The notes: a model not told the origin generated them from the sequence alone. Counted from the stretch's first letter, positions 41,568 to 50,439 are shown. The stretch is 64,000 bases of DNA from Thioclava electrotropha (GCF_002085925.2 NZ_CP053562.1:4172001-4236000); one strand, 5' to 3'. Numbers and translations: made by a program.

Positions 41568-41643
41568 TGGTGCCGGTGATAGGACTCGAACCTACGACCC
41601 CATCATTACGAATGACGTGCTCTACCAGCTGAGCTACACCGGC
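41568..41643 (-). tRNA. tRNA-Thr (anticodon CGT)
   Basis: A 76-base cloverleaf with encoded CCA. The acceptor stem GCCGGTG pairs with CACCGGC, the D arm is GCTC-AGCTGGTA-GAGC, the anticodon stem CGTCA/TGATG holds the loop TTCGTAA with anticodon CGT (plus-strand positions 41608-41610), and the T arm contains GGTTCGAGTCC. It reads ACG codons. It lies between the flagellar terminator and hemY. Confidence 0.97.
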
Positions 41644-41695
41644 ACTGTGGCGGGCGATTACCATGCTCTTTCGGGGATGTGTAGCCCCAAAATGA

Positions 41696-43213
41696 TCAAG
41701 CTGTCGCAGTTCCGCTTTGCGTCTCCTTCGATGCGCTTGCAGCCCCGCCTTCCTCCTTCGGCGGATCGACGATTTCCGCGTCCTGAATGGGGGCGTCTTC
41801 GGTTTCATCCTCTTTCTTGGGCGAGGGTTCGGCACTCGGCTTGCCCACGATCAAAGGCAGCATCTCTGCCCCATGCGGCAGCGGCGACTGCGCCTGTTGC
41901 GGCTCGCGCCAGCTGAGCGTGTCGAAGCCACCGCAATTGTCGCAGATCGGCGTCCATTCGGACTGAATGTTCTGACATTTGTCGCAGCACCATTGCGGAC
42001 CGCGCGGTGCAGTCAGGGCCCGGGCCAACCACCCGCGCACGACGACATCCTCCGCCCCTTCGCCACGCTCGACCGCCGCCATGATCGTCAGCGACCGGGC
42101 CGTCGGATGTGTCTCGACGAGATCGCCCAGCGCCCGGCGCGCCGCCGGGAAATCTTCGGCCGCGATGTTCAGTTCCGCTTTCAGAAGGCGGGTTTCCTCA
42201 TGATCAGGACGGCTCGAAAGCAGCTTCGAGAATCGCTTCAGCCGTGCGTCAGGCGTCTCATCCGGGGTAATCTCCGCGAAAGCGGTCGCAAGATCCGGAT
42301 GCGGCCGCACTTCCCAAGCCTTCCGCAAGATACGCTCCGCCGCGCCTTTCTTGCCCTTGTCGATATAGGCGCGCGCCGCCATCACGACCGCAGGCACCAG
42401 ATCGGGCGACGCTTTGGCGGCCGAAATCGCAGCTTCGCGCGCCTCGACGCTCGCGCCTTCCTGCCAGACGCCCTTTGCCTCTTGCAGCGCAAGGACAGCA
42501 TCGCGGCGCTTATGCACGTCACGCGGCAATTCACCCTGACGCATCTTCGCCTGCAAAATCTCCCGCGCGCCTTTCCAGTCGCCCGTCTCAGTCTGCAGCC
42601 CCAGAAGCGTATCCTGAACTTCACGGTGACGCGGCTTGATCGCGTAAGCTTTCTGCGCGAGCTTCAGCGCCGTTTCGGTATCGCCCTCTTCGAGCTTCTG
42701 GCGCAGCAGCCCGCGAATCCCCACGAACCGCGTGCGGTCATCCGCGAGGAGCCGTTTGTAAACTTCGGTCGCTTTCTTCGAGTCGCCCGAGGCTTCCGCC
42801 GCCTGCGCGGTGAGAAGGTTGGTCAGCTCCGGACGTTGCAGATAGCGCTCGGCCTTCGCCGCTTTCGACATGGCGAGCTTGCCCTCGCCGGACGCCGCCG
42901 CAAGCAGCCCTTCGGACAAAGCCTGATAGCCTTTGCGTTCGCGATGCCGGTCGAAATAGCGGGTGATCGCGGTTTCGTCGCCCGCGAGGAAGCGCAGGAA
43001 GGCGACCACCAGACCGACGACCCGGATCACGATCCAGATCGCGATGAAGAGGATGATCGCGGCGATCACCGCCTGCAGCGGGCCCAAGGTGAATTCCATA
43101 CCGAGCGTCGTGATCCGCAGACCGCCCGTCATCTCGGCGAGATGCGCGAGGCCCAGGGTCGCCGCGGCGACGACAATCAGAAACAGCGCGATTTTGATGA
43201 ATGACCAGATCAT
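41696..43213 (-). CDS. hemY: HemY-type membrane TPR protein with C-terminal zinc ribbon
   Basis: The 505-residue protein has two N-terminal membrane segments (MIWSFIKIALFLIVVAAATLGLAHL and LQAVIAAIILFIAIWIVIRVVGLVVAFL), then a long TPR-like helical array (residues about 105-380). A rubredoxin-like zinc ribbon, CCDKCQN and CDNCGGF, sits at about residues 417-440, and an acidic tail rich in E, D and P follows. The first part is the HemY N-terminal family found beside hemD; it is not the protoporphyrinogen oxidase of the same name. The zinc-ribbon plus TPR layout resembles LapB/YciM. ATG at 43213 follows AAGGAG by 6 bases. The gene is downstream of mic60 on the same strand. Confidence 0.9.
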   Translation of the reverse strand: MIWSFIKIALFLIVVAAATLGLAHLAEMTGGLRITTLGMEFTLGPLQAVIAAIILFIAIWIVIRVVGLVVAFLRFLAGDETAITRYFDRHRERKGYQALSEGLLAAASGEGKLAMSKAAKAERYLQRPELTNLLTAQAAEASGDSKKATEVYKRLLADDRTRFVGIRGLLRQKLEEGDTETALKLAQKAYAIKPRHREVQDTLLGLQTETGDWKGAREILQAKMRQGELPRDVHKRRDAVLALQEAKGVWQEGASVEAREAAISAAKASPDLVPAVVMAARAYIDKGKKGAAERILRKAWEVRPHPDLATAFAEITPDETPDARLKRFSKLLSSRPDHEETRLLKAELNIAAEDFPAARRALGDLVETHPTARSLTIMAAVERGEGAEDVVVRGWLARALTAPRGPQWCCDKCQNIQSEWTPICDNCGGFDTLSWREPQQAQSPLPHGAEMLPLIVGKPSAEPSPKKEDETEDAPIQDAEIVDPPKEEGGAASASKETQSGTATA

Positions 43214-43223
43214 GTCTGTCTCC

Positions 43224-44726
43224 TTATTGCGTCGCGCCAAGCTGGTTGGCCGCGTCGATCGCAGCCACCCGTGCTTTCGCCTGGTTCACCCAGTCGGACA
43301 TCGCCTCCTGCGCGGGGTCGGGCAGTTTCGCAATCTCGTCGAGCGCCTCGGACAAGGCCCCCCGGTCGACATCGGCCTGCGCCCGCGACAGCACCGCATC
43401 TGCGCTATCGCCCTCTTTCGGCGCGACCGAGCGTGCCCCGGTCTGAGCCAGAAGGAAGGCGCCGACGCGATCGCTGATCGAGCCGCCCGTCTCGGTGCGG
43501 CGCGCCGCTTGAAGTGCGGCCCGCGCGGAGTCCGGGAAGCTCGATTGCAGCGACTGCAGGCTCGGAATGTCACCACTGAGCGCCGCCGGGATGTCCACAC
43601 CTGCGTCGCGCAGATCGGCCAGCGGCGCGTCAAGCGACGTGCCCGCATCCAGCGCCGCTTTCACGCGCGCCGCCGCAGCCTGCGTCATCGCCGCCTTGGC
43701 AGCCGCTTCACTTTGCGATTTCAGGTTCTGCGCCTGCGCTTCGGCTTCTTTGATCCGGGCTTCGGCGGCTTTCGCGGCCGCTTCGATCTCGGCTTGCGCC
43801 GCGCTGCCGCCAGTGTCGGTCTGCAGCGACGCGATCTGCGATTTCAGATCCTCCAGCGCGGATTTGTTCGCCCGGATATCCGCGTTAACCTGATCGAGTG
43901 CGCCTTGAACGCCCGACAGATCGGGCGCGGGCGGCTGCGACGATTTCAGGGTCGCAATCTCTTCGGAGAGTTGGCCAATTTGCTTCGATTGGTCATCGAG
44001 CTTGGCTTGAATGGCCGCCTCGTCCACCGGGGCCGGTGCGGTCGGCAACCATCCGGAAAGTTGCGGCGGCAGATTGGGGATCGCCCAGATCGCGACGCCT
44101 GCGCCGATCACCGCCGCAATCACGCCGCCCAGGAAAGCAGAGCCGAACCCGCCGCGCTTTTCGATCACCGGCTGGGGCGAGGTGCTCGCCTTTGCCGTAT
44201 CGCTTTTCGGCGGGGTCTTGTCGGTGGTCGTGGCGCTGCTTGTCGTCGCAGCGCTCGCGGGCTTCGCGGCCTGCGCTTTATCTTCCGATGCGCCGCTTGC
44301 GGTCGACTTCTTCGGCTCGGCCTCCGGTTTTGCACTGGTCGTGGCCGGGGTCGAGGTCGTCTCGGCCTTCGCAGGCGTGGCGCCGGACTTCGGTGCCGGA
44401 TCGGATTTCGCAGGGGTCTCCGCCTTGGTTGCCGGCGTGGAGGTCGGCTTGGCGGTCCCGCTCGGGCTCTTGGAGGTATCCGCTTTGGTCGCTGGCGTAG
44501 ACGTGGAGGACGACTTCGCAGGCGTGCTCGATTTCGATGCCGCAGCGGGCTTGCTGGACGCAGCCGCGCTCGACTTGTCCGTCGCTTCGGGCGTCGTCGG
44601 GGCCTTCGTGTCCTTCGGCGTGGTTTGCGAAGAAGTGGCGTCAGATTTGGTCTCGGACTCGGTCGTCGATTTCGCGTCTTCCGGCTTGTTCGCGTCGGAA
44701 GATTTTCCGGTTGTCCGTTTCGCCAT
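43224..44726 (-). CDS. Alphaproteobacterial Mic60 (mitofilin family) membrane-shaping protein
   Basis: The 500-residue protein has a very long, low-complexity cytoplasmic N-terminus (about 1-190; Ser, Thr, Pro, Lys, Ala, with TSTPAT occurring three times). One membrane helix follows (SAFLGGVIAAVIGAGVAIWAIP, about 195-216), then a periplasmic coiled coil (LDDQSKQIGQLSEEIATLKS, AEIEAAAKAAEARIKEAEAQAQNLK) and a C-terminal mitofilin-like domain ending KARVAAIDAANQLGATQ. In Rhodobacter, Mic60 sits between hemD and hemY as here, and helps form intracytoplasmic membranes through contacts with the outer membrane. It is translated just before hemY. Confidence 0.88.
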   Translation of the reverse strand: MAKRTTGKSSDANKPEDAKSTTESETKSDATSSQTTPKDTKAPTTPEATDKSSAAASSKPAAASKSSTPAKSSSTSTPATKADTSKSPSGTAKPTSTPATKAETPAKSDPAPKSGATPAKAETTSTPATTSAKPEAEPKKSTASGASEDKAQAAKPASAATTSSATTTDKTPPKSDTAKASTSPQPVIEKRGGFGSAFLGGVIAAVIGAGVAIWAIPNLPPQLSGWLPTAPAPVDEAAIQAKLDDQSKQIGQLSEEIATLKSSQPPAPDLSGVQGALDQVNADIRANKSALEDLKSQIASLQTDTGGSAAQAEIEAAAKAAEARIKEAEAQAQNLKSQSEAAAKAAMTQAAAARVKAALDAGTSLDAPLADLRDAGVDIPAALSGDIPSLQSLQSSFPDSARAALQAARRTETGGSISDRVGAFLLAQTGARSVAPKEGDSADAVLSRAQADVDRGALSEALDEIAKLPDPAQEAMSDWVNQAKARVAAIDAANQLGATQ

Positions 44727-44794
44727 CGTCTAAGCCCTCCACTGCCGCACCAAATTGCGCGTTCACATCAACTTAGAAGTCAGTCCGCGACTGC

Positions 44795-45520
44795 TCAACC
44801 CGCCTTTTGCCTTTGCAGCAAGACGGCAAGCGCATCGAGCATCCCTTGCGCATCGGGATGCGGGGCAACTTCCAGATGGCACAAGCTAGCGCTTTTGAGG
44901 CGAGACGCCACTGCCTCGCTCATGGCTGCGACAAAGAGCGGCGGCTTGAGCGCATCGGGCATAGAATTTAGGAAGCGATCCGCCGCATTTGGCGAGAAAA
45001 TCGGCACTAAAACAGGGCGCGATGCGCGCAGAACCCCCTGCGCCTCACCGCTCAACGGGCGTGAGACCTGGCGGTAAATGATCGCAGATTCAGTCTCTAT
45101 TCCGGCGGAATTCAGCCGATTTTCGAGATCGAAGGCGACCTGCTCTCCCCTCAGAAACAGCAGTTTTCCGCCGAGCTCCCGCTGCGCGATCATTTCGCTC
45201 AACGCCTCCGCATCGCCCGGCCCGGCGATGGCAACGAACCCGGCCTCGCGCGCCGCCTGCGCCGTGCGCTGTCCCACGCAATAGGCGCGGCGGCCTTGTC
45301 CCTGAGCCAGTCGTCGGAAGGCGGCCACGGCATTTTGCGAGGTGAAGATTGCGGTCTGAAACTCGGGTATCGGCGTGTCTAAAGGCTCGATCTCCGTGAG
45401 CGGAGAGACGATGACAGGCCAATCCTGCCCAAACCTGTTGCGAAATGCCTCGACGAATCCTTCTGCCGCGACGGCGGGTCGCGTGACGAGGAGAATCGGT
45501 CTCTCAGGCTGGCTGTCCAT
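44795..45520 (-). CDS. hemD: HemD, uroporphyrinogen-III synthase
   Basis: The 241-residue enzyme closes hydroxymethylbilane to uroporphyrinogen III, the common precursor of haem, chlorophyll and cobalamin. Family marks are the N-terminal [55 protein letters not shown] and [13 protein letters not shown], followed by [12 protein letters not shown]. The family has low identity, but the two-lobe pattern is clear. It heads the leftward genes hemD-mic60-hemY and diverges from tsaD over 73 bases. hemC is not in the window. Confidence 0.92.
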   Translation of the reverse strand: MDSQPERPILLVTRPAVAAEGFVEAFRNRFGQDWPVIVSPLTEIEPLDTPIPEFQTAIFTSQNAVAAFRRLAQGQGRRAYCVGQRTAQAAREAGFVAIAGPGDAEALSEMIAQRELGGKLLFLRGEQVAFDLENRLNSAGIETESAIIYRQVSRPLSGEAQGVLRASRPVLVPIFSPNAADRFLNSMPDALKPPLFVAAMSEAVASRLKSASLCHLEVAPHPDAQGMLDALAVLLQRQKAG

Positions 45521-45593
45521 CCACCGCCCCGGGATTGTGCGAACGCTTCCCCGGTGTTACCTGCGTTGGATAACCCACGCAACAGGCGCCCCG

Positions 45594-46688
45594 ATGACCG
45601 ATACGCTGACCTTTCTCGGGCTGGAATCGAGCTGCGACGATACGGCAGCGGCGATCGTGCGCCTGACGGATGGCAAGCCGGAGATCCTCTCGAGCGTCGT
45701 CGCCGGGCAGACCGATCTGCATGCGGCCTTCGGCGGCGTGGTCCCCGAAATCGCCGCGCGCGCCCATGCCGAGAAGCTCGATCTCTGCGTCGAAGAGGCG
45801 TTGGAAGAGGCTGGGCTTGGGCTCGACGCGCTGGATGGCATTGCGGTGACGGCGGGTCCGGGGCTGATCGGCGGGGTGATGTCGGGCGTGATGTGCGCCA
45901 AGGGCCTCGCCGCCGGGGCGGGTCTGCCGCTGGTCGGCGTGAACCACTTGGCGGGCCATGCGCTGACCCCGCGCCTGACCGATGGGCTCGCTTTTCCCTA
46001 TCTGATGCTGCTGGTCTCCGGCGGGCATTGTCAGTTCCTGATCGCGAAAGGGCCGGAGGATTTCTCGCGCCTCGGCGGCACGATCGACGACGCGCCGGGC
46101 GAGGCCTTCGACAAGGCGGCGAAGCTGATGGCCCTGCCCCAACCCGGCGGACCGTCGGTCGAGGCAGAGGCGCGCAAGGGCGATCCCAAGGCGTTTGCCT
46201 TCCCGCGCCCCCTTCTGGATCGGCCGGGCTGCGATATGTCCTTCTCTGGGCTGAAGACCGCGCTGCTGCGCGCCCGCGATCAGGTGGTGGCAGAGCATGG
46301 CGGGCTGCCGCGCCAGATCCGCGCCGATCTTTGCGCCGGTTTTCAGCAGGCGATCGCGGATGTCCTGATCGAGAAATCACGGCGCGCCTTGGCGGAATAC
46401 CTGAAACTCGCACCCGCCAACCCCGGCTTCGCGGTCGCAGGCGGTGTCGCGGCAAATCAGGCTATTCGGGCTGGATTAGAGGCTGTTTCACGTGAAATGG
46501 GCGCGGATTTCGTGGCCCCGCCCTTGAAGCTTTGCACCGATAACGCGGCGATGATCGCATGGGCCGGGATCGAACGGTTCCGCAGTGGCGCGCAAGACGG
46601 GATGGACCTGACCGCCCGCCCCCGCTGGCCGCTGGATCGCAGCGCCGCGCCGCTTCTTGGATCGGGAAAGAAGGGGGCCAAGGCATGA
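45594..46688 (+). CDS. tsaD: TsaD, tRNA threonylcarbamoyladenosine transferase subunit
   Basis: A 364-residue Kae1/TsaD ASKHA-fold protein that transfers threonylcarbamoyl to A37 of ANN-decoding tRNAs. Visible motifs: [15 protein letters not shown], the iron-binding HLAGH (His118, His122), [27 protein letters not shown] and [16 protein letters not shown] at 45594 was chosen because it directly precedes the conserved N-terminus. Codons 298-302 (V-S-R-E-M) encode a parS-like DNA site and use the AT-rich Ser codon TCA. The stop overlaps gpsA by 4 bases. TsaE is 32 kb away in the same window. Confidence 0.97.
   Translation: MTDTLTFLGLESSCDDTAAAIVRLTDGKPEILSSVVAGQTDLHAAFGGVVPEIAARAHAEKLDLCVEEALEEAGLGLDALDGIAVTAGPGLIGGVMSGVMCAKGLAAGAGLPLVGVNHLAGHALTPRLTDGLAFPYLMLLVSGGHCQFLIAKGPEDFSRLGGTIDDAPGEAFDKAAKLMALPQPGGPSVEAEARKGDPKAFAFPRPLLDRPGCDMSFSGLKTALLRARDQVVAEHGGLPRQIRADLCAGFQQAIADVLIEKSRRALAEYLKLAPANPGFAVAGGVAANQAIRAGLEAVSREMGADFVAPPLKLCTDNAAMIAWAGIERFRSGAQDGMDLTARPRWPLDRSAAPLLGSGKKGAKA
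46484..46499. promoter_or_regulatory. parS-like ParB/Spo0J binding site inside tsaD
   Basis: TGTTTCACGTGAAATG matches the near-universal parS sequence TGTTTCACGTGAAACA at 14 of 16 bases, and its central TTTCACGTGAAA is a perfect palindrome. parS sites commonly lie within genes near the origin. Binding is not demonstrated here. Confidence 0.65.
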
Positions 46689-47641
46689 GTATTTCGGTCC
46701 TGGGCGCGGGCGCTTTCGGCACGGCGATGGCGGTGACGCTGTCGCAAAACGGGCCGGTGACCCTTTGGGCGCGCGATGCCGAGCATGTGCAGGCCATGCG
46801 CGAGAGCGGTGAAAACGCGCGCCGCCTTCCGGGTGTCAAACTGCCCGAGAACGTCACTGTTTCGGCGGAAATCGCAGATGCGCTGCAGGCTGAGACGCTG
46901 CTCCTCGCGATGCCGATGCAGAAGATGGCCGGGTTTCTCGACACCCACTCCGACACCCTTGCGGGCAAGACTCTGGTCTCCTGCTCCAAGGGGATCGACC
47001 TGTCCACCGGCCAAGGGCCGACGGCCCTGATCCGCGCGAAAGTGCCGGGCGCGCGGGCTGCCGTGCTGACCGGGCCGAGCTTTGCCGGCGATATCGCGCG
47101 CGGCCTTCCGACCGCCCTGACGCTGGCCTGCGCCGATCATTCTGAGGAACTGCAGGCCGAGCTGTCGACACCGACGCTGCGGCTGTATCGCACGACCGAC
47201 ACGACCGGGGCGGAACTCGGCGGCGCGCTGAAGAATGTCTACGCGATCGCAGCGGGTACCGTAATCGGCGCGGGGCTCGGGGATTCCGCGCGCGCCGCGC
47301 TGATGACCCGCGGTTTCGCCGAAATGTTGCGGATTGCGACGGAACTCGGCGCCCGGCCAGAGACGCTGTCGGGCCTGTCGGGCTTTGGCGATCTGGTGCT
47401 GACCTGCACCTCGGCGCAATCGCGCAATTTCCGGCTGGGCCACGCGATCGGCGCGGGCGAAGCCTTCGATCCCTCGATCACCGTCGAGGGGGCCGCGACC
47501 GCGCAGGCCCTGAACAAGCTGGCCCATGCGCGCGGGCTGGAAATTCCGGTCGCCGCGATGGTTATGGCCCTTACCGAACAGTCAATCAGCGTGGATGAGG
47601 CGATGCAGGCTCTGCTCGCCCGCCCCTTGAAGGAGGAATGA
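46685..47641 (+). CDS. gpsA: GpsA, NAD(P)H-dependent glycerol-3-phosphate dehydrogenase
   Basis: The 318-residue cytoplasmic enzyme reduces dihydroxyacetone phosphate to sn-glycerol-3-phosphate for phospholipid synthesis. Marks: the Rossmann loop [13 protein letters not shown] at residues 5-17, [25 protein letters not shown], the catalytic-lysine region [15 protein letters not shown] and [13 protein letters not shown]. It starts with ATG at 46685 overlapping tsaD by 4 bases; a YciI-type gene follows after one base, so tsaD, gpsA, yciI and EVE form one operon. Confidence 0.97.
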   Translation: MSISVLGAGAFGTAMAVTLSQNGPVTLWARDAEHVQAMRESGENARRLPGVKLPENVTVSAEIADALQAETLLLAMPMQKMAGFLDTHSDTLAGKTLVSCSKGIDLSTGQGPTALIRAKVPGARAAVLTGPSFAGDIARGLPTALTLACADHSEELQAELSTPTLRLYRTTDTTGAELGGALKNVYAIAAGTVIGAGLGDSARAALMTRGFAEMLRIATELGARPETLSGLSGFGDLVLTCTSAQSRNFRLGHAIGAGEAFDPSITVEGAATAQALNKLAHARGLEIPVAAMVMALTEQSISVDEAMQALLARPLKEE

Positions 47642-47642
47642 G

Positions 47643-47912
47643 ATGTATTTTGCCGTGATCTGCCGCGACAAGCCCGGCGCTCTGCAAACCCGGATGGACA
47701 ACCGCGAGAAGCACCTCGCCTATATCGAAGAGACCGGCGTGGTCTTCATGGCGGGCCCGTTTCTCGAGAATGACCAGATGGTCGGCTCGCTCGTGATCGT
47801 GGAGGTCGACAGCCTCGAGGCCGCGCAGGACTGGGCCGCGAACGATCCCTATGCCAAGGCGGGGCTGTTCGCGGACGTGCAGGTCAAGGCATGGAAGAAG
47901 GTGATCGGCTGA
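47643..47912 (+). CDS. YciI-like protein
   Basis: An 89-residue YciI-family protein: MYFAVICRDKPGALQTR, DNREKHLAYIEETG with the conserved His of the family, VFMAGPF and ANDPYAKAGLFADVQVKAW. The alpha-beta (ferredoxin-like) fold has putative dehydration or dehalogenation activity in relatives, but its role is unknown. AGGAGG lies 7 bases before ATG, overlapping the end of gpsA. Its stop overlaps the next start. Confidence 0.9.
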   Translation: MYFAVICRDKPGALQTRMDNREKHLAYIEETGVVFMAGPFLENDQMVGSLVIVEVDSLEAAQDWAANDPYAKAGLFADVQVKAWKKVIG

Positions 47913-48334
47913 TGCGGTACTGGCTGTTCAAATCGGAACCCAACAAGTTTTCCTGGGACGATCTGGTCGCCAAGGGCGATGCGGGTGAGGAATGGGACGG
48001 CATCCGCAACTATCTCGCGCGCAACAACATGCGCGAGATGAAGATCGGCGATCGCGGCCTGTTCTACCATTCGAATATCGGCAAGGAGGTCGTCGGGATC
48101 TGCGAGATCGTGGCCGAGAGCCATCCGGATTCCACGACCGACGATCCACGCTGGGATTGCGTGGACCTCAAGGCGGTGCGACCCTTCACCAAGCCGGTCA
48201 CGCTGGCCGACGTGAAAGGCGAGCCGCGCCTGTCGGAGATGTCGCTTGTGACCTCGATGCGGCTGTCGGTTCAGTCGGTCACCGAAGAGGAATGGAAGAT
48301 CGTCTGCGAGATGGGCGAGACCGATCCGACCTGA
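47912..48334 (+). CDS. EVE-domain protein
   Basis: The 140-residue protein is an EVE domain (PUA/YTH-like fold): RYWLFKSEPNKFSWDDL at the start, WDGIRNYLARNNMREMKIGDRGLFYHSN, and the segment GICEIVAESHPD. EVE proteins bind modified bases in nucleic acids (for example 5-methylcytosine-type bases) and occur near restriction or RNA-modification genes. Here the company is housekeeping: it shares the tsaD-gpsA-yciI message, starting one base before the yciI stop ends. ATG at 47912 was chosen because the conserved N-terminus begins there. Confidence 0.9.
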   Translation: MRYWLFKSEPNKFSWDDLVAKGDAGEEWDGIRNYLARNNMREMKIGDRGLFYHSNIGKEVVGICEIVAESHPDSTTDDPRWDCVDLKAVRPFTKPVTLADVKGEPRLSEMSLVTSMRLSVQSVTEEEWKIVCEMGETDPT

Positions 48335-48346
48335 ACCGGATAAAAC

Positions 48347-48380
48347 AGGAGGGTTCCGGCACCCCAGCCAGAACCCTCCT
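48347..48380 (+). terminator. Hairpin after the EVE-domain gene
   Basis: AGGAGGGTTC and GAACCCTCCT form a perfect 10-bp stem with a 14-base loop, 12 bases after the stop. No strong T-run follows. The rest of the 249-base gap holds a promoter near its right end and nothing else recognised. Confidence 0.6.
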
Positions 48381-48549
48381 TCACCCACGTGCACCCCTAC
48401 GCACCACACGTGAAACTAAATCTCGGGTCTGGCCATCCTGGCCTCTGCCTTATGCGTATATGCAAAGATGCGGTCGCGCAAATGGCATCTACGGACAATA
48501 TTCCTAAAATTCAGGGCGTTAACCGAAAACTCACGCCGCAAACGCGTGA

Positions 48550-48577
48550 TTGCCATAGGGCGCTGCTGCGCTAATCT
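48550..48577 (+). promoter_or_regulatory. Putative sigma-70 promoter of the CbiX gene
   Basis: TTGCCA (48550-48555), 16 bases, TAATCT (48572-48577). Transcription from it would start at or next to the ATG at 48584, implying a leaderless message, in line with the lack of a usable ribosome site. Confidence 0.45.
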
Positions 48578-48583
48578 AGGGGT

Positions 48584-49267
48584 ATGCAGCCGGTCATTCT
48601 CGTCGCCCATGGATCCCCGTCCGAGCCTGAAACTCAGGAGAAGGCTCTGATTTCCTTGGCCAATAAGGTCTCGGAGGAGATGCCGGGACGCAAGATAGAC
48701 GCCGCGACCCTTGCAAAGCCGGGATCGTTGGAGGCCGCCTTGGCGCGGCACGATAATCCGGTGATCTACCCGTATTTCATGGCGCAGGGCTGGTTCACCA
48801 AGACCGAACTTCCGCGCCGGCTGGAAGCTGCAGGCTCGCAAGCGCGCCAGTTGGAGCCGTTCGGCGTCGATCCTGCGCTGCCCGATCTGCTGACCAGAGT
48901 GATCTTCGAGGCGCGCGCCTCGGAGGACATCCCCGCCGAGGCGCCCCTGATTCTCGTGGCGCACGGGTCGAAAATATCGCGAAAATCGCGCAATTCGGTT
49001 TACGACATGGCCGAAACCTTGGGCCGCAATTCCGCCATGCCGGAGATTCATGTGGCCTTGATCGAAGAGCCCCCGTTCCTCGAAGACGTGGCCCGCGCGC
49101 ACCCGGAAGGCGTGTGTCTGCCCTTCTTCGCGCTGCGGGCAGGACATGTGACAGGCGATATTCCTGAGGCCTTGCAAGCAGCTAGCTATCGGGGGCGCCT
49201 TTTGCCCGAGATTGGGGCCCATCGTGAGGTTCCCGTCCTGATTGCACAGGCGATTTCGCGGGGCTGA
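48584..49267 (+). CDS. CbiX/SirB-type sirohydrochlorin chelatase family protein
   Basis: The 227-residue protein has two CbiX half-domains, each beginning with the catalytic segment: ILVAHGSPSEPETQ at residues 5-18 and ILVAHGSKISRKSR near 125-138. CbiX inserts cobalt, and SirB iron, into sirohydrochlorin for cobalamin or sirohaem. No poly-His metal stretch is present. The second half has the conserved LPFFALRAGHVTGDIPEAL. It is a single gene 131 bases ahead of pstS, with a promoter close to its start. Metal specificity cannot be read from the sequence. Confidence 0.87.
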   Translation: MQPVILVAHGSPSEPETQEKALISLANKVSEEMPGRKIDAATLAKPGSLEAALARHDNPVIYPYFMAQGWFTKTELPRRLEAAGSQARQLEPFGVDPALPDLLTRVIFEARASEDIPAEAPLILVAHGSKISRKSRNSVYDMAETLGRNSAMPEIHVALIEEPPFLEDVARAHPEGVCLPFFALRAGHVTGDIPEALQAASYRGRLLPEIGAHREVPVLIAQAISRG

Positions 49268-49292
49268 TCACGAACCTTCACGGACTCGTAGA

Positions 49293-49332
49293 TTGTCACA
49301 TAGCTGTTACATAATGTTTGCATAAGCGTCAC
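49293..49332 (+). promoter_or_regulatory. Pho box array upstream of pstS (four 7-base half-sites in 11-base phase)
   Basis: TTGTCAC (49293), CTGTTAC (49304), TGTTTGC (49315) and GCGTCAC (49326) follow each other with AT-rich 4-base spacers (ATAG, ATAA, ATAA). The first, second and fourth match the CTGTCAT/C PhoB half-site closely; the third is degenerate. It ends 66 bases before the pstS ATG and marks phosphate-starvation control by PhoB, encoded at the end of this operon. Confidence 0.8.
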
Positions 49333-49398
49333 CGAAGACCCCTAGGACCGCGCTGAGGCCACTCGACGGCCCAAATTTCAGAACACTGGGAGTGATCT

Positions 49399-50439
49399 AT
49401 GAAATCGTTCAACCTCGCCGCCTCCGCGATCGCGATCGTTGCCGCTTCGGGCACCGCCGCTTTCGCGCGTGACAACATCCAGGTCGCCGGTTCCTCGACC
49501 GTGCTGCCCTACGCCTCCATCGTCGCCGAAGCTTTCGGTGAAAACTTCGATTACCCGACCCCGGTCGTGGAATCGGGCGGCTCCTCGGCTGGCCTGAAGC
49601 GCTTCTGCGAAGGCGTTGGCGAAAACACGATCGACGTCGCGAACGCTTCGCGCAAGATCAAGGACAAAGAAGTCGCGACCTGCGCCGACAACGGCGTCAC
49701 CGACATCATGGAAGTCCGCATCGGCTATGACGGCATCGTCTTCGCGTCGCAAAAAGACGGCCCGGCCTTCAACGCTTTCACCCCCTCGGACATCTTCAAC
49801 GCGCTCGGCGCGAAGGTCCTGAAGGACGGCGAAATCGTCGACAACGGCTACGCCAAGTGGAACGAGTTCAACTCCGACCTGCCGGATGCCGACATCATCG
49901 CCTTCATCCCGGGCACCAAGCACGGCACCCGTGAAGTCTTCGAAGAGAAGGTTCTGGAAGCTGGCTGTGAAGCGACCGGCGCGAAAGAAGCCTTCATCGC
50001 TTCGGGCATGGACGAAAAAGCAGCCGGCAAGGCCTGCATGGAAGTCCGCACCGACGGCAAGGCTGTCGACATCGACGGCGACTACACCGAGACCCTCGCC
50101 CGTATCGGTTCCAACCCGAACGGCATCGGCGTCTTCGGTCTGGCGTTCTACGAGAACAACACCGACAAGCTGAAAGTCGCGACCATGTCGGGCGTCGAGC
50201 CCTCGACCGAGACCATCGCTTCGGGCGAGTACCCGGTGTCGCGTCCGCTCTACTTCTACGTCAAGAAAGCGCATATCGGCGTGATCCCCGGCCTGAAGGA
50301 ATACGCTGAGTTCTTCGTCTCCGACGAGATCGCTGGCCCCGACGGCCCGCTCGCTCAGTACGGCCTCGTTGCTGACCCGGAACTGGCCAAGACCCAGGAT
50401 GCCGTGGCGAACGAAGTGACCATGGGTTCGGGCTCGTAA
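49399..50439 (+). CDS. pstS: PstS, periplasmic phosphate-binding protein
   Basis: A 346-residue phosphate-binding protein with a Sec signal peptide (MKSFNLAASAIAIVAASGTAAFA) and the ligand-binding segments QVAGSSTVLPYA (phosphate-binding SST), ESGGSSAGLKRFC, ANASRKIKD and PGTKHGTREVFEE. It captures orthophosphate for the PstCAB transporter. A Pho box array lies upstream and a strong hairpin downstream, so it should be the most abundant product of the pst operon. ATG has GGGAG about 8 bases upstream. Confidence 0.97.
   Translation: MKSFNLAASAIAIVAASGTAAFARDNIQVAGSSTVLPYASIVAEAFGENFDYPTPVVESGGSSAGLKRFCEGVGENTIDVANASRKIKDKEVATCADNGVTDIMEVRIGYDGIVFASQKDGPAFNAFTPSDIFNALGAKVLKDGEIVDNGYAKWNEFNSDLPDADIIAFIPGTKHGTREVFEEKVLEAGCEATGAKEAFIASGMDEKAAGKACMEVRTDGKAVDIDGDYTETLARIGSNPNGIGVFGLAFYENNTDKLKVATMSGVEPSTETIASGEYPVSRPLYFYVKKAHIGVIPGLKEYAEFFVSDEIAGPDGPLAQYGLVADPELAKTQDAVANEVTMGSGS

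Noticed and set aside
42963..45077. A 704-codon open frame on the plus strand opposite hemY and mic60
   Set aside because: It reflects the low-complexity mic60 sequence read backwards; no start signal or domain.
48397..48414. A second parS-like site (CACACGTGAAAC)
   Set aside because: Only the CACGTGAAAC half matches; the left half (CACCA) is unrelated to TGTTT.
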